DNA from: a virus
Length of the DNA stretch: 61,063 nucleotides
Virus record (IMG/VR): IMGVR_UViG_3300027749_000119
Location: 1-61,063 of that record
Direction: 5' to 3' (one strand)
Part shown: positions 39,801 through 46,183 of the stretch, piece by piece
How positions within the stretch are numbered: the stretch's first letter is position 1
How the letters are laid out: the number at the start of each line of letters is the position of its first letter
The notes under the pieces: generated by a model
Told to the model about the DNA's origin: nothing
The model's database searches: none
Seen by the model: the letters and a program-made list of their open reading frames with translations, nothing else
Position numbers and translations under genes: made by a program

Positions 39801-39804
39801 ATAA
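24871..39804 (+). CDS. giant virion structural protein, 4,977 residues (gp7-position baseplate/fibre protein)
   Basis: A single uninterrupted frame of 14.9 kb, one of the longest genes expected in a phage. The N-terminal 150 residues (ANLLPSFYQTPANKKFLQST, FQNYYWLPYGPDTIT) look like the attachment part. Four CBM5/12-like modules of the W..Y..G..V...YY.A...W..L type start near residues 1444, 1577, 1756 and 2303. A beta-propeller-like region with FG-GAP-like blades lies near residues 2390-2815 (NEQFGQSIVLND, NSNFGSVLSFSKDG, SSFGQSTSIS, GSNFGNLAAF, DAFGAGFSVGNNS). Glycine repeats of the GSGY..PP.V type follow near 3240 and 3625, then several 'vyvnG...dY' beta modules, ending ERIEYFSKVGNILSNIRRG. 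It follows gp6, as T4 gp7 does, but resembles gp7 in position only. Role is probably receptor-facing. Confidence 0.8.
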   Translation: MATNINGKKGLSANLLPSFYQTPANKKFLQSTIDQLFQPGTLTKIKGYIGRENAKASTGNDVYLKSANQIRQNYQLEPGLVIKDSSDNIAFFKDYIDYINQISIFGGNTSNHARLNKQEFYSWDPHIDWDKFVNFQNYYWLPYGPDTITIYGPQNVISTTYTVKLQTEGSNNQYVFTPDGSTPNPDLILYRGKTYKFDIDSPGNPFSFKTTRSTGSLNRYQRLNAVDNYAVESGTITISIPEDAPSILYYQSETDITSGGVIQILSIDENTNIDVTLEILGKKSVTLSDGTLLSNGMKIAFGGNVQPASYAVDQYYVEGVGKSIILVPASVLEVISPWSVDESIPFDSTPFDKAPWEDATSYASEVDYITINRSSRDHNPWSRYNRWFHKDVITASALYNNTTVGLDQTLRAVRPIIEFEADIRLFNFGTTAIFDIDIFDDTTGNTALNKHALPVFTAIEGTTSYQAPTGNPSVSIPLSDGMLVLFTGDPDPLVQNKIYRVEYIDVKHVAPTDNSPSGSKQLHLVEIASPELNQVVLVRQGKYQSQMFWFNGSSWIQAQQKLKVNQPPLFDIVDDSGTSFGDESVYTGTTFKGSKIFSYKIGTGQTDSKLGFPLSYQNVNNIGDIVFNFDLANDAFEYKKELGLISQNINVGYLSSLNYGGNTIYKNGWQTCTTENVQAAVRIYKNSGLTKSFQLDIFDNHNKLEDLVVKVYVNGHRLSSSNWNLVNSTPYKRIVLTTPISLTDVLTVRAFSSQPINANGYYEVPLNLQNNPLNDNMLNFTLGEVIDHVGTIVDNLPGFTGVFPGNSTLRDLGNITRYGTRFVQHSGPLSLGIYHVTSETNNIIKAIQQSRDDYNNFKRVFIDTASNLGKDGDPITITNLVLEKINANKPNTAPYYFSDMVPYGACIVSDLSVVDYRIKKYPLSTVFTLDKLSNKAVGVYLNGTQLINEQDYSFSNQSFVIIADRVNLKNGDTITTYEYDSTDGCFVPATPTKLGMYPSFIPQIYTDTTLVNPQTVIQGHDGSIVLAYGDYRDDLLLELEKRIFNNIKVKYNTDIFDISDVIPSYNRNTDYTLSEFNQVLAPNFYKWTNLIGKDLTTPLNYDRANSFTYNYSLNYAPDASTSLPGYWRGVYRYLLDTDRPNICPWEMLGFTIEPSWWQDVYGPAPYTSNNLPLWQDIANGTIRIPNQSAMYSKKYAKPFILNHIPVDDSGNLISPLDSGIAGGSLNPNIDNNFVFGDGSPVETAWSRSSHYPFSVLISSILLFPAKTFGILLDRSRIKRNLAGQLIYTATGLRITPADIILPSIYSSKSREQTAGLINYSVDLIFNYIFSNNLANYNSYQSDLRSMLPQLSYRMGAFSNQGQFNLLLESKTPTSSGNVFVPTDDYKIFLNKSSSIKKLNYSGVIITKLSTGFEIKGYSITQPYFNYYSPNNVGVTINVGGISENYSTWTAGQQYATGHVVKSDNVYYRTTVTHVSSNTFNSDYFVALPDLPMSGGVSAKLKNSWDRSSVNVAPYGTLITKLQDVVDFLLGYGEYLKDQGFLFDDFNRNLSAVANWETSAKEFMFWSTQTWSTEQDKWSDWSASQPYTYGTIVRYDGDYYSALFNIAPATTFDYTKWSILPGLSNVGSSVISLSPSANGITFVTDLAVVDSITSNFNPYEIFKVDGTPFEIAHIDSYRQENTVTYSPRTTDGIFGASFYLVQNEHIIVVNNKTIFNDIIYSPASGYRQERLKVSGYVTTDWYGGLDIPGFIFDSAAIKLWEPYQDYSIGDIVNHQGYYYSAPKLLGGTAVFSASDWTLLPKKPSSQILPNWTNVATQFTDFYNLEVDSFNTDQQSMAHHLIGYQKRQYLDNIIQDDVSEFKFYQGMIREKGTQNVLNKLFDVLSSDNLESLVFYEEWAIRVGQYGAANAFENVEFILNQEDYNRNNPQATLLVEQFNSSVSTFVNQQPANSVYLKPLGYNSNPFPLKESNNSFLRSAGHVNLLDVKLGIRDLSQLVSQSVASIKTGINYKILVPGATNFTQIGSSNNDPGTIFNATSVGTGDGTVSVDVTQFTEGDYIWCSFDDTVVSNTWNVYRFTDIGLRVTNATYSNNTLSITCKHLVNLKVGSYVGIVLELPNSQKIKGLDGFFQVASVSLNSFTVSAKIAGFPAHFTHLQQLVIFGLLTQRSTNIDLIDNILPKNLRQGDLLWTDNDASGKWAVWTYKPAFSKNTIKPKTRPSNLKFGKTTAINQLGTISAVGTATGSVSIYDRISKGLGWISRQYIQAPFTAHSDVNELSTLATVLAISPSGEWFLSGSPAAGNIATAYVGEYVSSNAYNIGDIVKYIDTYYEAIVLTPAHQTPSTKSLYWKSILYIPVSNQSDNSELSTQGAVSLYKKDINNTYTLVDTVISPMPANNEQFGQSIVLNDNVLWISAPGANDSQGAIYKFINTDTVQASTFYDAVGSSGVTMHVTSTAGISAGQLVRGVGFASGQAVKSVLSKLFFASIPGVPNYIRDTQNNNVNLNFISQATVVTGNGILPGTQVVKSGVDISGKYYVLVSSERDILQTVTTVTFTNSIISAEFTIDNIQSDATILLSSKPDQTPEGNLQFIVTNWKYDLTGTISGQQVNSNFGSVLSFSKDGSTLLVSSIETRIISPSETIMIGVVYVYKNNENTYSLIQTLEGTDSSFGQSTSISTNGEFISITDSTYPDNVSRHGRVSIYSLNTETNQYENPQYITDHYSDIGSNFGNLAAFMNNYDTLVVYSENAAGPQITSFDSGTVTFDKASTKIISSIIGSGRIDVYDRYNNNWVFGESLANPDENLDAFGAGFSVGNNSIFAGAPLFTPTDSDGNLITDSENTGVLYSYTKTENVYSWTRKDIQSKIVDVEKLKKSFLYNKSTDQLVTYLDVIDPIQGKIAGPADEELKYKTFYDPAVYSHSDGTVSVTVSTQTYWSKNQLGQLWWDLRSAKFIDPYFNNILYKSNTWNNLAPGATIDIYEWITSSVLPESWDAQADTPAGIALGISGTSLYGNKVYSVRQRYNNITKKFTNVYYFWVKNRRLTPAITGRRISALSVSNLISSPISEGYTYLSLIGGDSFALSNSYKYLEGNNTVLSVEYWTTDSIHRNIHSQWKLISSDSIVDLPHTIEQKWIDSLCGSDIAGRVVPDTELPPKLRYGIENRPRQSMFVNRIETLKEFVELTNISLLKHQITKTRDISKLEEYDIHPTVIHGLYDSTLDTEAELSYTNANLFQRPSLSPIIVDGKITGIMIINSGKGYLNPPYIQISGSGEGAIVRSVIDSSGRIISATVESSGYGYDDNTTCSVRDYCVLVLSDISANGVWSIYSYDPTYIDNTTRSVVGIWSRTQTQSYDVKNYWTYADWYGSYTDTSGKVLFTASQYTAADFSVATYADLNSIATKIGQLVKVLTVNTGGWELLYKYADSSSIDWTQSYSLVGIQNGTLQLNSNLYETSSTTVGYDSGIYDNTGFDIKAATELRRILNTLKNNIFINELKSSYLELFFSSIHYAHSEQLYLDWIFKTSFVRATHNVGDLGQPVYYPVDNLSNFQDYISEVKPYKTKVREYISNYTSTDISESAVTDFDLPPVFSNNALVPVETQVANEVLKFNSSVINTYPWKFWADTVGYSVTELKIVDGGSGYVTLPEVVISSNSGAGATAKAFFTNGVINRILLLTQGSGYLTAPVVSLVGGQSTGGVAARIVAIIGNGLARTNSVNIKFDRLTYTNYVNTLDVTETFTGTGSKLQYSLKWAPNVHVGKSSVYIDNNIVLRELYTLNIVSKVVGGYTQYSGTITFETAPTTLASIVVNYKKDISLLNAIDRIEFFYDPAAGEIGKEFNQLMLGIDYGGTIVGNLGFNTSKGWNDVPYAVNAWDVFDPTFNDYIITVGANTHSFKLPYTPKIGTEINVYYSQNSTTTTPSDGVSLNYNFNLLINQPVVSVVTNVYSISSVGITASTALATVNGITSQYAISTNLQSVLTSVFGAVGQGVVEFDHVSNIVVGQFVSGAGVATNTKVTYISNKFVTLSTNLSENASGNYNFFTLGTSLTLTSTTNIDAGLSVIGLGFTTQTVSKKLNSTTIILSSPPDLIPKVGEVIEFTNNSAGSKIIKVSSVANLKIGDGCDISTHQLGVFGYNTKIVSIDVINSSVTLNQILFVNLANNTSLTFTRILSQPVDAITYANGTATLTEVVPVGSDICIYGKIDPIRIDDPAFGTSQQANPDAKIPSIIIGTTQQPLLTRYPLVTGSFAYVITLPLDFTVNKGDEFIFRQSTSDGSIIPSDYDSDIVGGDMAYSSAQGLLADDIVVDGDGFTTPTSSPAPEEVVPGQVVDTLSIKVFDKPTAGNANIQVSNYVATGSQAIFELPKIFSNSQSIIVKLDGVIQTVTTDYIINYATRSVTFNATPSAKAIVSIFTIGLSGTNILDIEYFVGDGTTTEFVTRAPWLSDVYSLIYVNGLLADYVLFKTDSTYDLANATGIRFAVAPATGATINYIIVSGNQQTFSVTTTERIATNGSNTYTLNTIIGNSFPNESNVIVRVDQNILRAPNVSYFTIKSNKLTYSINTDKILPQSVSLQDIIVYVDNFTLIYGKDYTVDLTGISIKITKETYKAYTGKQLVISIQYNQGYMYNPATNQIVFANSYDSSHVVEVISSFRHDSLDIQRTEITARTIENITPESLVYYEYLSTLGGTIILDRPVINENYIWVIKSRDDTRTLLTPGVDYILHDNLTEIQLTSTFGVNDSVELITFGSNILKSGIAYMQFKDMLNRTVYKRLSLKKQTTLASDLLWNSTQIVLTDASEFQSPNQSSNVPGVIEIRGERIEYFSKVGNILSNIRRGTLGTGITRINKAGTFVQDIGNAETIPYKDSVSTTTFAANGTNIVPLGFTPSSVNEIEVFVGGIRLKKAPYELFNVNLGPYSNKDTIVKFDAEFTVDGQSNLVTLTNGTPETGTRVTVIKTTGISWDGKTSVMSDTSKIAEFIKSEPGIWYSEYK

Positions 39805-39832
39805 ATTATAAAATACCTAGTTAATAATAGCA

Positions 39833-39840
39833 GATAAATA
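39833..39840 (+). promoter_or_regulatory. late promoter GATAAATA for the fibre gene block
   Basis: GATAAATA 21 bases upstream of the ATG at 39861, inside the 56-base gap after the giant gene. Same core and spacing as the other late elements. Confidence 0.6.
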
Positions 39841-39860
39841 CTAAACAAAGAGAGATCAAC

Positions 39861-40472
39861 ATGCAGACTAAAGACGCAACTGGAATTCATATAGAAGGGC
39901 ATATTAAGATATTTGACCCCGTTTCGAAAGAAATTTATATTGATAAACGTAATGCCATTCATTATGAAAACATGAGTATTGCCTTGGCACAGTCGTTGTC
40001 TAACAGTAATACTGGCGGATTTATATATGAAATGAATTTTGGAAACGGCGGCACAGCGGTGGATCCTACAGGGATTATCACATATCTCACACCAAATTCA
40101 AGCGGATCTAATGCTAGTTTGTATAATAAAACTTATAGTAAGGTAGTAGATCCTAGTAGCAGCACTAATACCGACCCTACAAGGAATTTTACAGAAGTAA
40201 GACATGCAACAGGTACAAACTATACCGATATTTTTGTAACTTGCTTACTAGACTACGGCGAACCTAGCGGCCAAACAGCATTTGACACTACTTCAGATAT
40301 TAATAGTACATTCACTTTTGATGAATTGGGATTAAGAAGTTATAGTACTGTAGGCGAAAGTTTATTATTAACTCATGTTGTATTTCATCCTGTATTAAAA
40401 AGTCTTAACAGACTAATACAGATTGATTATACTGTACGTATTCAGAGTTTAACTGGCCTTGTGTCAGTTTAA
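39861..40472 (+). CDS. tail/baseplate structural protein, unknown family
   Basis: 203 residues. The N-terminus (GIHIEGHIKIFDPVSKEIYI, DKRNAIHYENMSIALAQSL) is distinctive and probably the attachment domain; the rest is beta-rich (GGFIYEMNFGNGG, TDIFVTCLLDYGEP, FTFDELGLRSYS, LLLTHVVFHPVL). It occupies the place of T4 gp8, between the large wedge protein and the fibres, and is probably a baseplate or fibre connector. Good ribosome-binding site (AGAGA) and a late promoter upstream. Confidence 0.6.
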   Translation: MQTKDATGIHIEGHIKIFDPVSKEIYIDKRNAIHYENMSIALAQSLSNSNTGGFIYEMNFGNGGTAVDPTGIITYLTPNSSGSNASLYNKTYSKVVDPSSSTNTDPTRNFTEVRHATGTNYTDIFVTCLLDYGEPSGQTAFDTTSDINSTFTFDELGLRSYSTVGESLLLTHVVFHPVLKSLNRLIQIDYTVRIQSLTGLVSV

Positions 40473-40483
40473 GGAGTTAGCAA

Positions 40484-42691
40484 ATGACTTATCAAGTTCA
40501 ATTTACTGATTCTACTAATCCTAATAAACCTCCGATTATAGTTGCTGACGGAACAATAAACACTGATTCTACTAGTATTGGATTCGTAGGCCAGTCATAT
40601 CCGGGGTATGCTCCAATTGTTGCTGACAATTTATTGCACATGCTAGAAAATTTTGCAGCACCGTTTGCTCCCTCAAACCCTGTTCAAGGACAGCTTTGGT
40701 ACGATACTAATTCGAGCACTTTGAAAATTTTTGATAGTACTAACTGGGTAACAGCAGGAAATTTAAAAAAAGGTACAGCAGCACCTGCTGTATCTAGTAG
40801 TTTACAAGGCGACTTGTGGTCGAATACTTCAACAAATCAGTTGTATTTGTTTACAGGAAGTAATTGGACACTAGTTGGCCCACAATTTAGTATAGGCACA
40901 CAAACAGGTCCTAGCGTAGATGCCATTATTGATAGTAATAACGTTAGTCATTATGTTATTTCTATGTATGCAAATAACAATATTATTTCTATAATCAGTA
41001 AAGAAAAGTTTATTCCAAAAGCAGCCATTCCTGGATTTAGTATTATAAATGAAGGTATTAATCTTAGTTCAATAGACAGTACTAGTACTACTAATCCAAC
41101 TAGATTTTGGGGAATTGCTCAGCAAGCAGATGCACTATATTACAATGGCATTACTGTTCCTGCTACAAATTTTTTAAGAAGTGATATAGTAAGTACTACA
41201 GCTAATCAGTTAAACATTCAGTCAGACTCTGGTTTAGGTGTCGGATCTAATTTAGGTTTTATTATAGACATTGAAAATGGTAGTCCTACATTAAAATCTA
41301 CTCTAGCTGGTACAAATCTTAATATTAAATTAACAACTTCCGGCGGAGTAACTAATACTGTAATACATGCCGATTCTTCAGGAAAAGTAGGTATAAACAC
41401 ACTTGCACCATCTTCTGCACTAGATGTTTCAGGACTAATTACGGCCAGTACAGGATTAAAAATTACAGGAACTACTGACAGTAGTTACTCTCCGGGTACA
41501 TTATTTACAACAGCAACAGGTAGTATAGTTACGCAGGGCGGTTTGAGTGTTGCTAAAAAATCAAATTTTGGCGGAGATGTTACTAGCTTTGGACAATACA
41601 TCCTAAATCGCCTAGATGCTAATGCAAGCCCAATTGCTGCATCAGTTATTGTGCCAGGATATTCATCTAATACAGCTGAAGCAACTCTTTTAAATATTCC
41701 TAATATTGTAAATCCACTATACGATATAGGAACAGAAACACGACGTTTTAGAAATATATTTGCTACTAACTTTTCTGGAAATTTTACAGGAACGTTTACT
41801 GGTACATTAGAAGGAAGTGCTAACGGAACAGCCGCCGCATTATCTAGTCCTACCGTTTTTAGTTTAATTGGAGATGTAACTAGTAATAGTGTTAGTTTTA
41901 ACGGACAGTCTGAAACAGGCACAGCAATATTCAGTACATCAATTAATCAGAATTTTATCTCAGGTAAAACTGCAGCAACTGATTCATTAATAAACGACGA
42001 ATTTTTAGTATATCGATCTGGAACAGGTTTACTAAAAATGTCAAAAGCTGTGCTTACTAATCATATAGCAACTATTCCAGTTGGTACAATTTTGCCTTTT
42101 GCGGGAACATCTATACCTACAGGATATTTACTATGCGACGGCTCAGAAGTATTAATAGCAACATACTCGGATTTATATTCAGTTATTGGGTATGCTTATA
42201 AAGCACCGGGATTATTAGACGGTCTTGGCACGTTTGGACTTCCAGATCTACGTGGGCGTTTCCCGCTAGGAGCTGATAATATGAATAATAATATTACAGT
42301 TCCGAGTAAGGACGGTTCAGGAAATCAAGTAAGCACTTCTTTAGACCTAAACGGTAACCCTAGCTTGGTTGCACATCGTGTTAACGAGATAACGGCTACA
42401 ATAATCGGACAAGGTAATACTTACGCAACAGAATCAAAAACATTAGAAAATAGTAATTTACCAGATCATACACATAGTTTAAATGACGGTACTAGTCAAT
42501 TCTATGCTGTTAATACTCCTACAGAAGCAAGCGATAGAAATGCCATTCCAAACAAGGGTACATCTGGTGAAAGTGGAACAGGATCTGGTATTTTAAACAC
42601 AGGTAGTGTGAATGGAACTACAGGCCTACCTGTAAATATAATGAATCCTTATCAGACTATTAACTATATAATTTTTACTGGTATAATCTAA
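40484..42691 (+). CDS. tail fibre protein with phage tail collar domain (gp12-like C-terminus)
   Basis: 735 residues. The N-terminal module (about 1-140) has the repeated pattern DNLLHMLENFAAPFAPSNP then QGQLWYDT, followed by GDLWSNTSTNQLYLFTGSNW; the next two genes share it. A beta-rich shaft follows. Residues about 530-602 form a tail collar domain: IPVGTILPFAGTSIPTGYLL, CDGSEVLIATYSDLYSVIGY and GLPDLRGRFPLG, as at the tip of T4 short tail fibres. After it, NLPDHTHSLNDG suggests metal-coordinating histidines (H-x-H) like those of gp12. Probably a trimeric receptor-binding fibre. Eleven bases after the preceding gene, with AAGGAG. Confidence 0.85.
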   Translation: MTYQVQFTDSTNPNKPPIIVADGTINTDSTSIGFVGQSYPGYAPIVADNLLHMLENFAAPFAPSNPVQGQLWYDTNSSTLKIFDSTNWVTAGNLKKGTAAPAVSSSLQGDLWSNTSTNQLYLFTGSNWTLVGPQFSIGTQTGPSVDAIIDSNNVSHYVISMYANNNIISIISKEKFIPKAAIPGFSIINEGINLSSIDSTSTTNPTRFWGIAQQADALYYNGITVPATNFLRSDIVSTTANQLNIQSDSGLGVGSNLGFIIDIENGSPTLKSTLAGTNLNIKLTTSGGVTNTVIHADSSGKVGINTLAPSSALDVSGLITASTGLKITGTTDSSYSPGTLFTTATGSIVTQGGLSVAKKSNFGGDVTSFGQYILNRLDANASPIAASVIVPGYSSNTAEATLLNIPNIVNPLYDIGTETRRFRNIFATNFSGNFTGTFTGTLEGSANGTAAALSSPTVFSLIGDVTSNSVSFNGQSETGTAIFSTSINQNFISGKTAATDSLINDEFLVYRSGTGLLKMSKAVLTNHIATIPVGTILPFAGTSIPTGYLLCDGSEVLIATYSDLYSVIGYAYKAPGLLDGLGTFGLPDLRGRFPLGADNMNNNITVPSKDGSGNQVSTSLDLNGNPSLVAHRVNEITATIIGQGNTYATESKTLENSNLPDHTHSLNDGTSQFYAVNTPTEASDRNAIPNKGTSGESGTGSGILNTGSVNGTTGLPVNIMNPYQTINYIIFTGII

Positions 42692-42692
42692 A

Positions 42693-44597
42693 ATGAGCTA
42701 TAATATAACCCTTACCGACGGAACAAGTTTAACTGTTATTTCAGACGGCCAGATTGATCAAATCCATACCGATCTTACATTAATAGGAAAAAACACTACA
42801 AGTTACGGTGTGTTTTTTAACGATAATTTTGTAAGATTATTAGAAAATTTTGCAAACACCAGTCAGCCAAATCATCCGTTAATAGGACAACTATGGTTTG
42901 ACACTGCAGAAAGTAGACTTAAAGTCTATAACGGAACTTCGTTTACTACTACCAATGGTACAATAGTTTCTCCTACTAGTCCAGTTAGTATCTCTAAAGG
43001 AGATATTTGGATTGATAGTACAAATGGACAATTATGGTTTAATGATGGCCTTTCTAATAAACTTGCTGGCCCGTCTTACTCAACCATGCAAGGCGAAAGC
43101 GGCTTGTTTACAAAAACAAGATTAGATGTTAATGGCGCAGAACATATTATTGTAGAATTAAAAGTTGGAAGTACAACTCTTGGTATTTTTAGCAAGGATA
43201 CTTTTATTCCTGCTGATTCAATTCCGGGATTTAGTACAACAGCAAAATTTTTAGGATACCAAGTTGGCACAGTTTTAACAGTTACTTCAATAACCAGCGG
43301 ACAATTAGGAGTAGGGCAAACTATATTTGGTAATATTATATTTGCTAATACACAAATAACAGAACAGTTAACAGGCGATACTGGCAATGTTGGTACATAT
43401 GCTGTTAGTAATAGTAACATAGTAGGTAGTGTACAATCTCCAGTAGCATTAAGTTCAACAAATGATATAATTAAAGTTGGATTTAACACAAGCGCCTACC
43501 CTGGTATTGTTTTTAACACAGTCGTTAGTAAGGCACAACAATTATTAGCTGCTGACGGTAGCTTGAAGACAGCTGAAAGTTTTCTTTCTTCTCAAGAAAA
43601 TTCTTCTACAACAGGTACACTAGTAATACAGAACGATAATCCGCTGGTATTAGGAGGTTATTCAGATTTTGAATTAGATATTAATAGATCGACAAATACT
43701 ATTATAATGCAGTCGACTGTTATAAATCAAAATTTTCAAATTAATCTTAAAAGCGGAGGAGCAACAGCAACTCCGATTTATGTAAACGCACAGGATAAAA
43801 AAGTAGGAATTTTTACCACAACACCAACTGCTATGTTGGATGTTGCTGGTAGTGTTAAAATTCAAGGAGATCTTACTGTACAAGGTAATGTTACTACAGT
43901 GAGTAGTACTTCAGTAAGCGTAGCAGATAAAAATATTGTCTTAGGTAATACAGCTACACCAACGGATACTACAGCTAGTGGCGGTGGAATAACTCTAGCA
44001 GGATTGACATCAAAAATTATTGCATGGGATTCTGTAACTAACAACGGATCAACTAACACAGGATATTGGAATTTTACAGATAACATCAACGTTGGAAGTA
44101 GTTCGTTAGGATACTATATTAATGGCCAAAATGTATTGAGTTTAACAAGTTTAGGTAGCACTATAACTAGCGCACCAGGGCTTACTAGTGTAGGAATATT
44201 AACTAGTGTTCAAGCAGGAAATTTGTCCATTGTTGGTTCTACGATTTCTTATACTAGTATACAAACTTCAGGAGATGTTAAACTTCAACCAAAAGGTACA
44301 GGATCAGTAGATGTTAGTAGTACAAAAATTATTAATCTTGCAACTCCTACAAACGGAACAGATGCAACTAATAAATCATATGTAGATTCTTCTATAAAAT
44401 TAGCACCTCTAGGTATAAGTTTAAATACTACCGGACAAACTGATACTACAATTGGTACATTACTATTAGCTACTATTTTCCCTGTAGCAGAGCATCCAAA
44501 TGGTACAAAATGCAGAGTACAGTGCTCAGATTTAACAATAAAATTGTATGAAGTAGCGGGCGGTGTGTGGAGTTGGCAACAAAATATTCCTTTCTAA
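42693..44597 (+). CDS. tail fibre protein, second paralogue
   Basis: 634 residues, two bases after the collar-domain fibre. It shares the N-terminal module (DLTLIGKNTTSYGVFFNDNF, VRLLENFANTSQPNHP, IGQLWFDTAESRLKVY). Around residues 190-250 there is an inserted module (LTVTSITSGQLGVGQTIFG ... ITEQLTGDTGNVGTYAVSN) that recurs in the Calx-beta-like protein downstream. A shaft containing SVSVADKNIVLGNTATPTD resembles phage fibre repeats. The C-terminus is a small distinct domain (CRVQCSDLTIKLYEVAGG, VWSWQQNIPF). It has no collar domain, so it may be a shorter fibre or a connector. Confidence 0.75.
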   Translation: MSYNITLTDGTSLTVISDGQIDQIHTDLTLIGKNTTSYGVFFNDNFVRLLENFANTSQPNHPLIGQLWFDTAESRLKVYNGTSFTTTNGTIVSPTSPVSISKGDIWIDSTNGQLWFNDGLSNKLAGPSYSTMQGESGLFTKTRLDVNGAEHIIVELKVGSTTLGIFSKDTFIPADSIPGFSTTAKFLGYQVGTVLTVTSITSGQLGVGQTIFGNIIFANTQITEQLTGDTGNVGTYAVSNSNIVGSVQSPVALSSTNDIIKVGFNTSAYPGIVFNTVVSKAQQLLAADGSLKTAESFLSSQENSSTTGTLVIQNDNPLVLGGYSDFELDINRSTNTIIMQSTVINQNFQINLKSGGATATPIYVNAQDKKVGIFTTTPTAMLDVAGSVKIQGDLTVQGNVTTVSSTSVSVADKNIVLGNTATPTDTTASGGGITLAGLTSKIIAWDSVTNNGSTNTGYWNFTDNINVGSSSLGYYINGQNVLSLTSLGSTITSAPGLTSVGILTSVQAGNLSIVGSTISYTSIQTSGDVKLQPKGTGSVDVSSTKIINLATPTNGTDATNKSYVDSSIKLAPLGISLNTTGQTDTTIGTLLLATIFPVAEHPNGTKCRVQCSDLTIKLYEVAGGVWSWQQNIPF

Positions 44598-44602
44598 ACC
44601 GA

Positions 44603-44610
44603 CATAAATA
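44603..44610 (+). promoter_or_regulatory. late promoter CATAAATA for the third fibre gene
   Basis: CATAAATA, 22 bases upstream of the ATG at 44632, in the 34-base gap after the second fibre gene. It is an internal late start within the fibre block. Confidence 0.55.
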
Positions 44611-44631
44611 TACAAACAAGGAAAAGGCGCA

Positions 44632-46152
44632 ATGTCATACACGATAAATCATTACAACGGTTCATTATTAACAGTAGTATCGGAAGGAACCGTAGATACT
44701 AGCACAGATCTTACATTAATTGGTAAGAATTATGCTGGATATGGCACTGCTCAAAACGATAATTTTGTATGGTTATTAGAAAATTTTGCAAATACTACTG
44801 AGCCTCCTTCCCCATTAACTGGTCAAATATGGTTTGATAGTGCCAATCTTAAATTAAAATTTTATGACGGTAGCAAATTTAGAACAACTAGTAGTACCGA
44901 AGTCAGTGCCATACCTCCAACTGGACTAACTCTTGGAGATTTATGGTTTGATACTACAACGGATCAGCTATATGCATACAATGGCAACCTATCAGATCCT
45001 TTTACATTAATTGGACCTCAAGGTGTTGCAGGAGAAGGACTTACTGAAATGCAATCAATTTCAGTAAAAGACACTTCTAATGCTTCGCATCCAATTATAC
45101 AAGCGGTTATTAACGGTACGGTAGTGTTTATAATTAATGCAGATAGTGCATTTACACTTAACTCTATTAATCCTATTAACGGATTTGATAGAATTGAACA
45201 AGGTCTTACTCTTGCATATACCCGACAAGCAGATAACGGCATAACAAATAGTAGTACAGCACATAGATGGTGGGGAACAGCAACTAATTCTGATAGATTA
45301 AACGGCCTTCCTTCTTCTAGTTATGTACAAAGTGATAGTCCTATTTTTATGGGTACAGCACACTTTCCTGATACTGGATATACTGTTGGCGGATCGACTG
45401 GATTAGTTAATCCTAAACTAAAAATTAGTATTGGCAATTCTGGAATCACGCCAATCGTTGAAAATGTTGTTAATGATACAATAGCATTTCGAACTACATC
45501 GGGCGCAGGAAAACTATATCCTTTAACAATTAAAGGTAATGATTTATTACCAGGCGGCCCTTTAGCAATTACTAATTTTACTTCTGATAGCACAAATAAT
45601 ATAGGTAGTTCCACAGCACGATGGTCTACTGTGTGGGCTGTAAATTTTAACGGAACTGCTACAAATTCAAATTATTTACTGGTCGGTGGAAGTCCGTCCG
45701 CTGCGTCTGTAGCAAGTGCTCCAAATACTATTGTTGCAAGAAATAGTAATAACGATATATTTGCTAATGTTATAAACGGTACATCTACAAGTGCAAACTA
45801 TGCTGACTTGGCTGAAAAGTACCTTGCTGATAAAAAATATGATATTGGTACAGTTGTATCAGTTGGCGGAACAGCTGAAATAACCGAATCTAAAAACGGA
45901 GATCTTCCTATAGGTGTAATTAGTGAAAATCCTGCATATAAAATGAATGCAACGTTAGTAAACGGTGTTTATGTTGCATTAAAAGGCCGTGTTCCTGTAA
46001 AAGTTGAAGGTCCAGTTGTCAAAGGTCAGAGATTAGTTGCAAGTAATAATGGTTGCGCACAAGTTGCAACAAATACGGTAGATACTTTTGCTATAGCATT
46101 AGAAACTAACGACACAACTTCAATTAAATTAGTAGAATGTGTTATACTTTAA
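44632..46152 (+). CDS. tail fibre protein, third paralogue, with peptidase G2-like C-terminus
   Basis: 506 residues. N-terminal module as in the two preceding fibres (DLTLIGKNYAGYGTAQNDNF, VWLLENFANTTEP, TGQIWFDSANLKLKFYDG, then LTLGDLWFDTTTDQLYAYNG). The C-terminal 115 residues (LAEKYLADKKYDIGTVVSVG, GDLPIGVISENPAYKMN, YVALKGRVPVKVEGPVVKGQ) match the intramolecular chaperone / peptidase G2 type domain often found at the end of aquatic phage fibres. That domain helps the trimer fold and may cleave itself off. The cleavage residues were not verified. RBS AAGGAAAAGG. Confidence 0.78.
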   Translation: MSYTINHYNGSLLTVVSEGTVDTSTDLTLIGKNYAGYGTAQNDNFVWLLENFANTTEPPSPLTGQIWFDSANLKLKFYDGSKFRTTSSTEVSAIPPTGLTLGDLWFDTTTDQLYAYNGNLSDPFTLIGPQGVAGEGLTEMQSISVKDTSNASHPIIQAVINGTVVFIINADSAFTLNSINPINGFDRIEQGLTLAYTRQADNGITNSSTAHRWWGTATNSDRLNGLPSSSYVQSDSPIFMGTAHFPDTGYTVGGSTGLVNPKLKISIGNSGITPIVENVVNDTIAFRTTSGAGKLYPLTIKGNDLLPGGPLAITNFTSDSTNNIGSSTARWSTVWAVNFNGTATNSNYLLVGGSPSAASVASAPNTIVARNSNNDIFANVINGTSTSANYADLAEKYLADKKYDIGTVVSVGGTAEITESKNGDLPIGVISENPAYKMNATLVNGVYVALKGRVPVKVEGPVVKGQRLVASNNGCAQVATNTVDTFAIALETNDTTSIKLVECVIL

Positions 46153-46183
46153 AAATGACTAATTTAAAAACAAAAGGTAAAAA

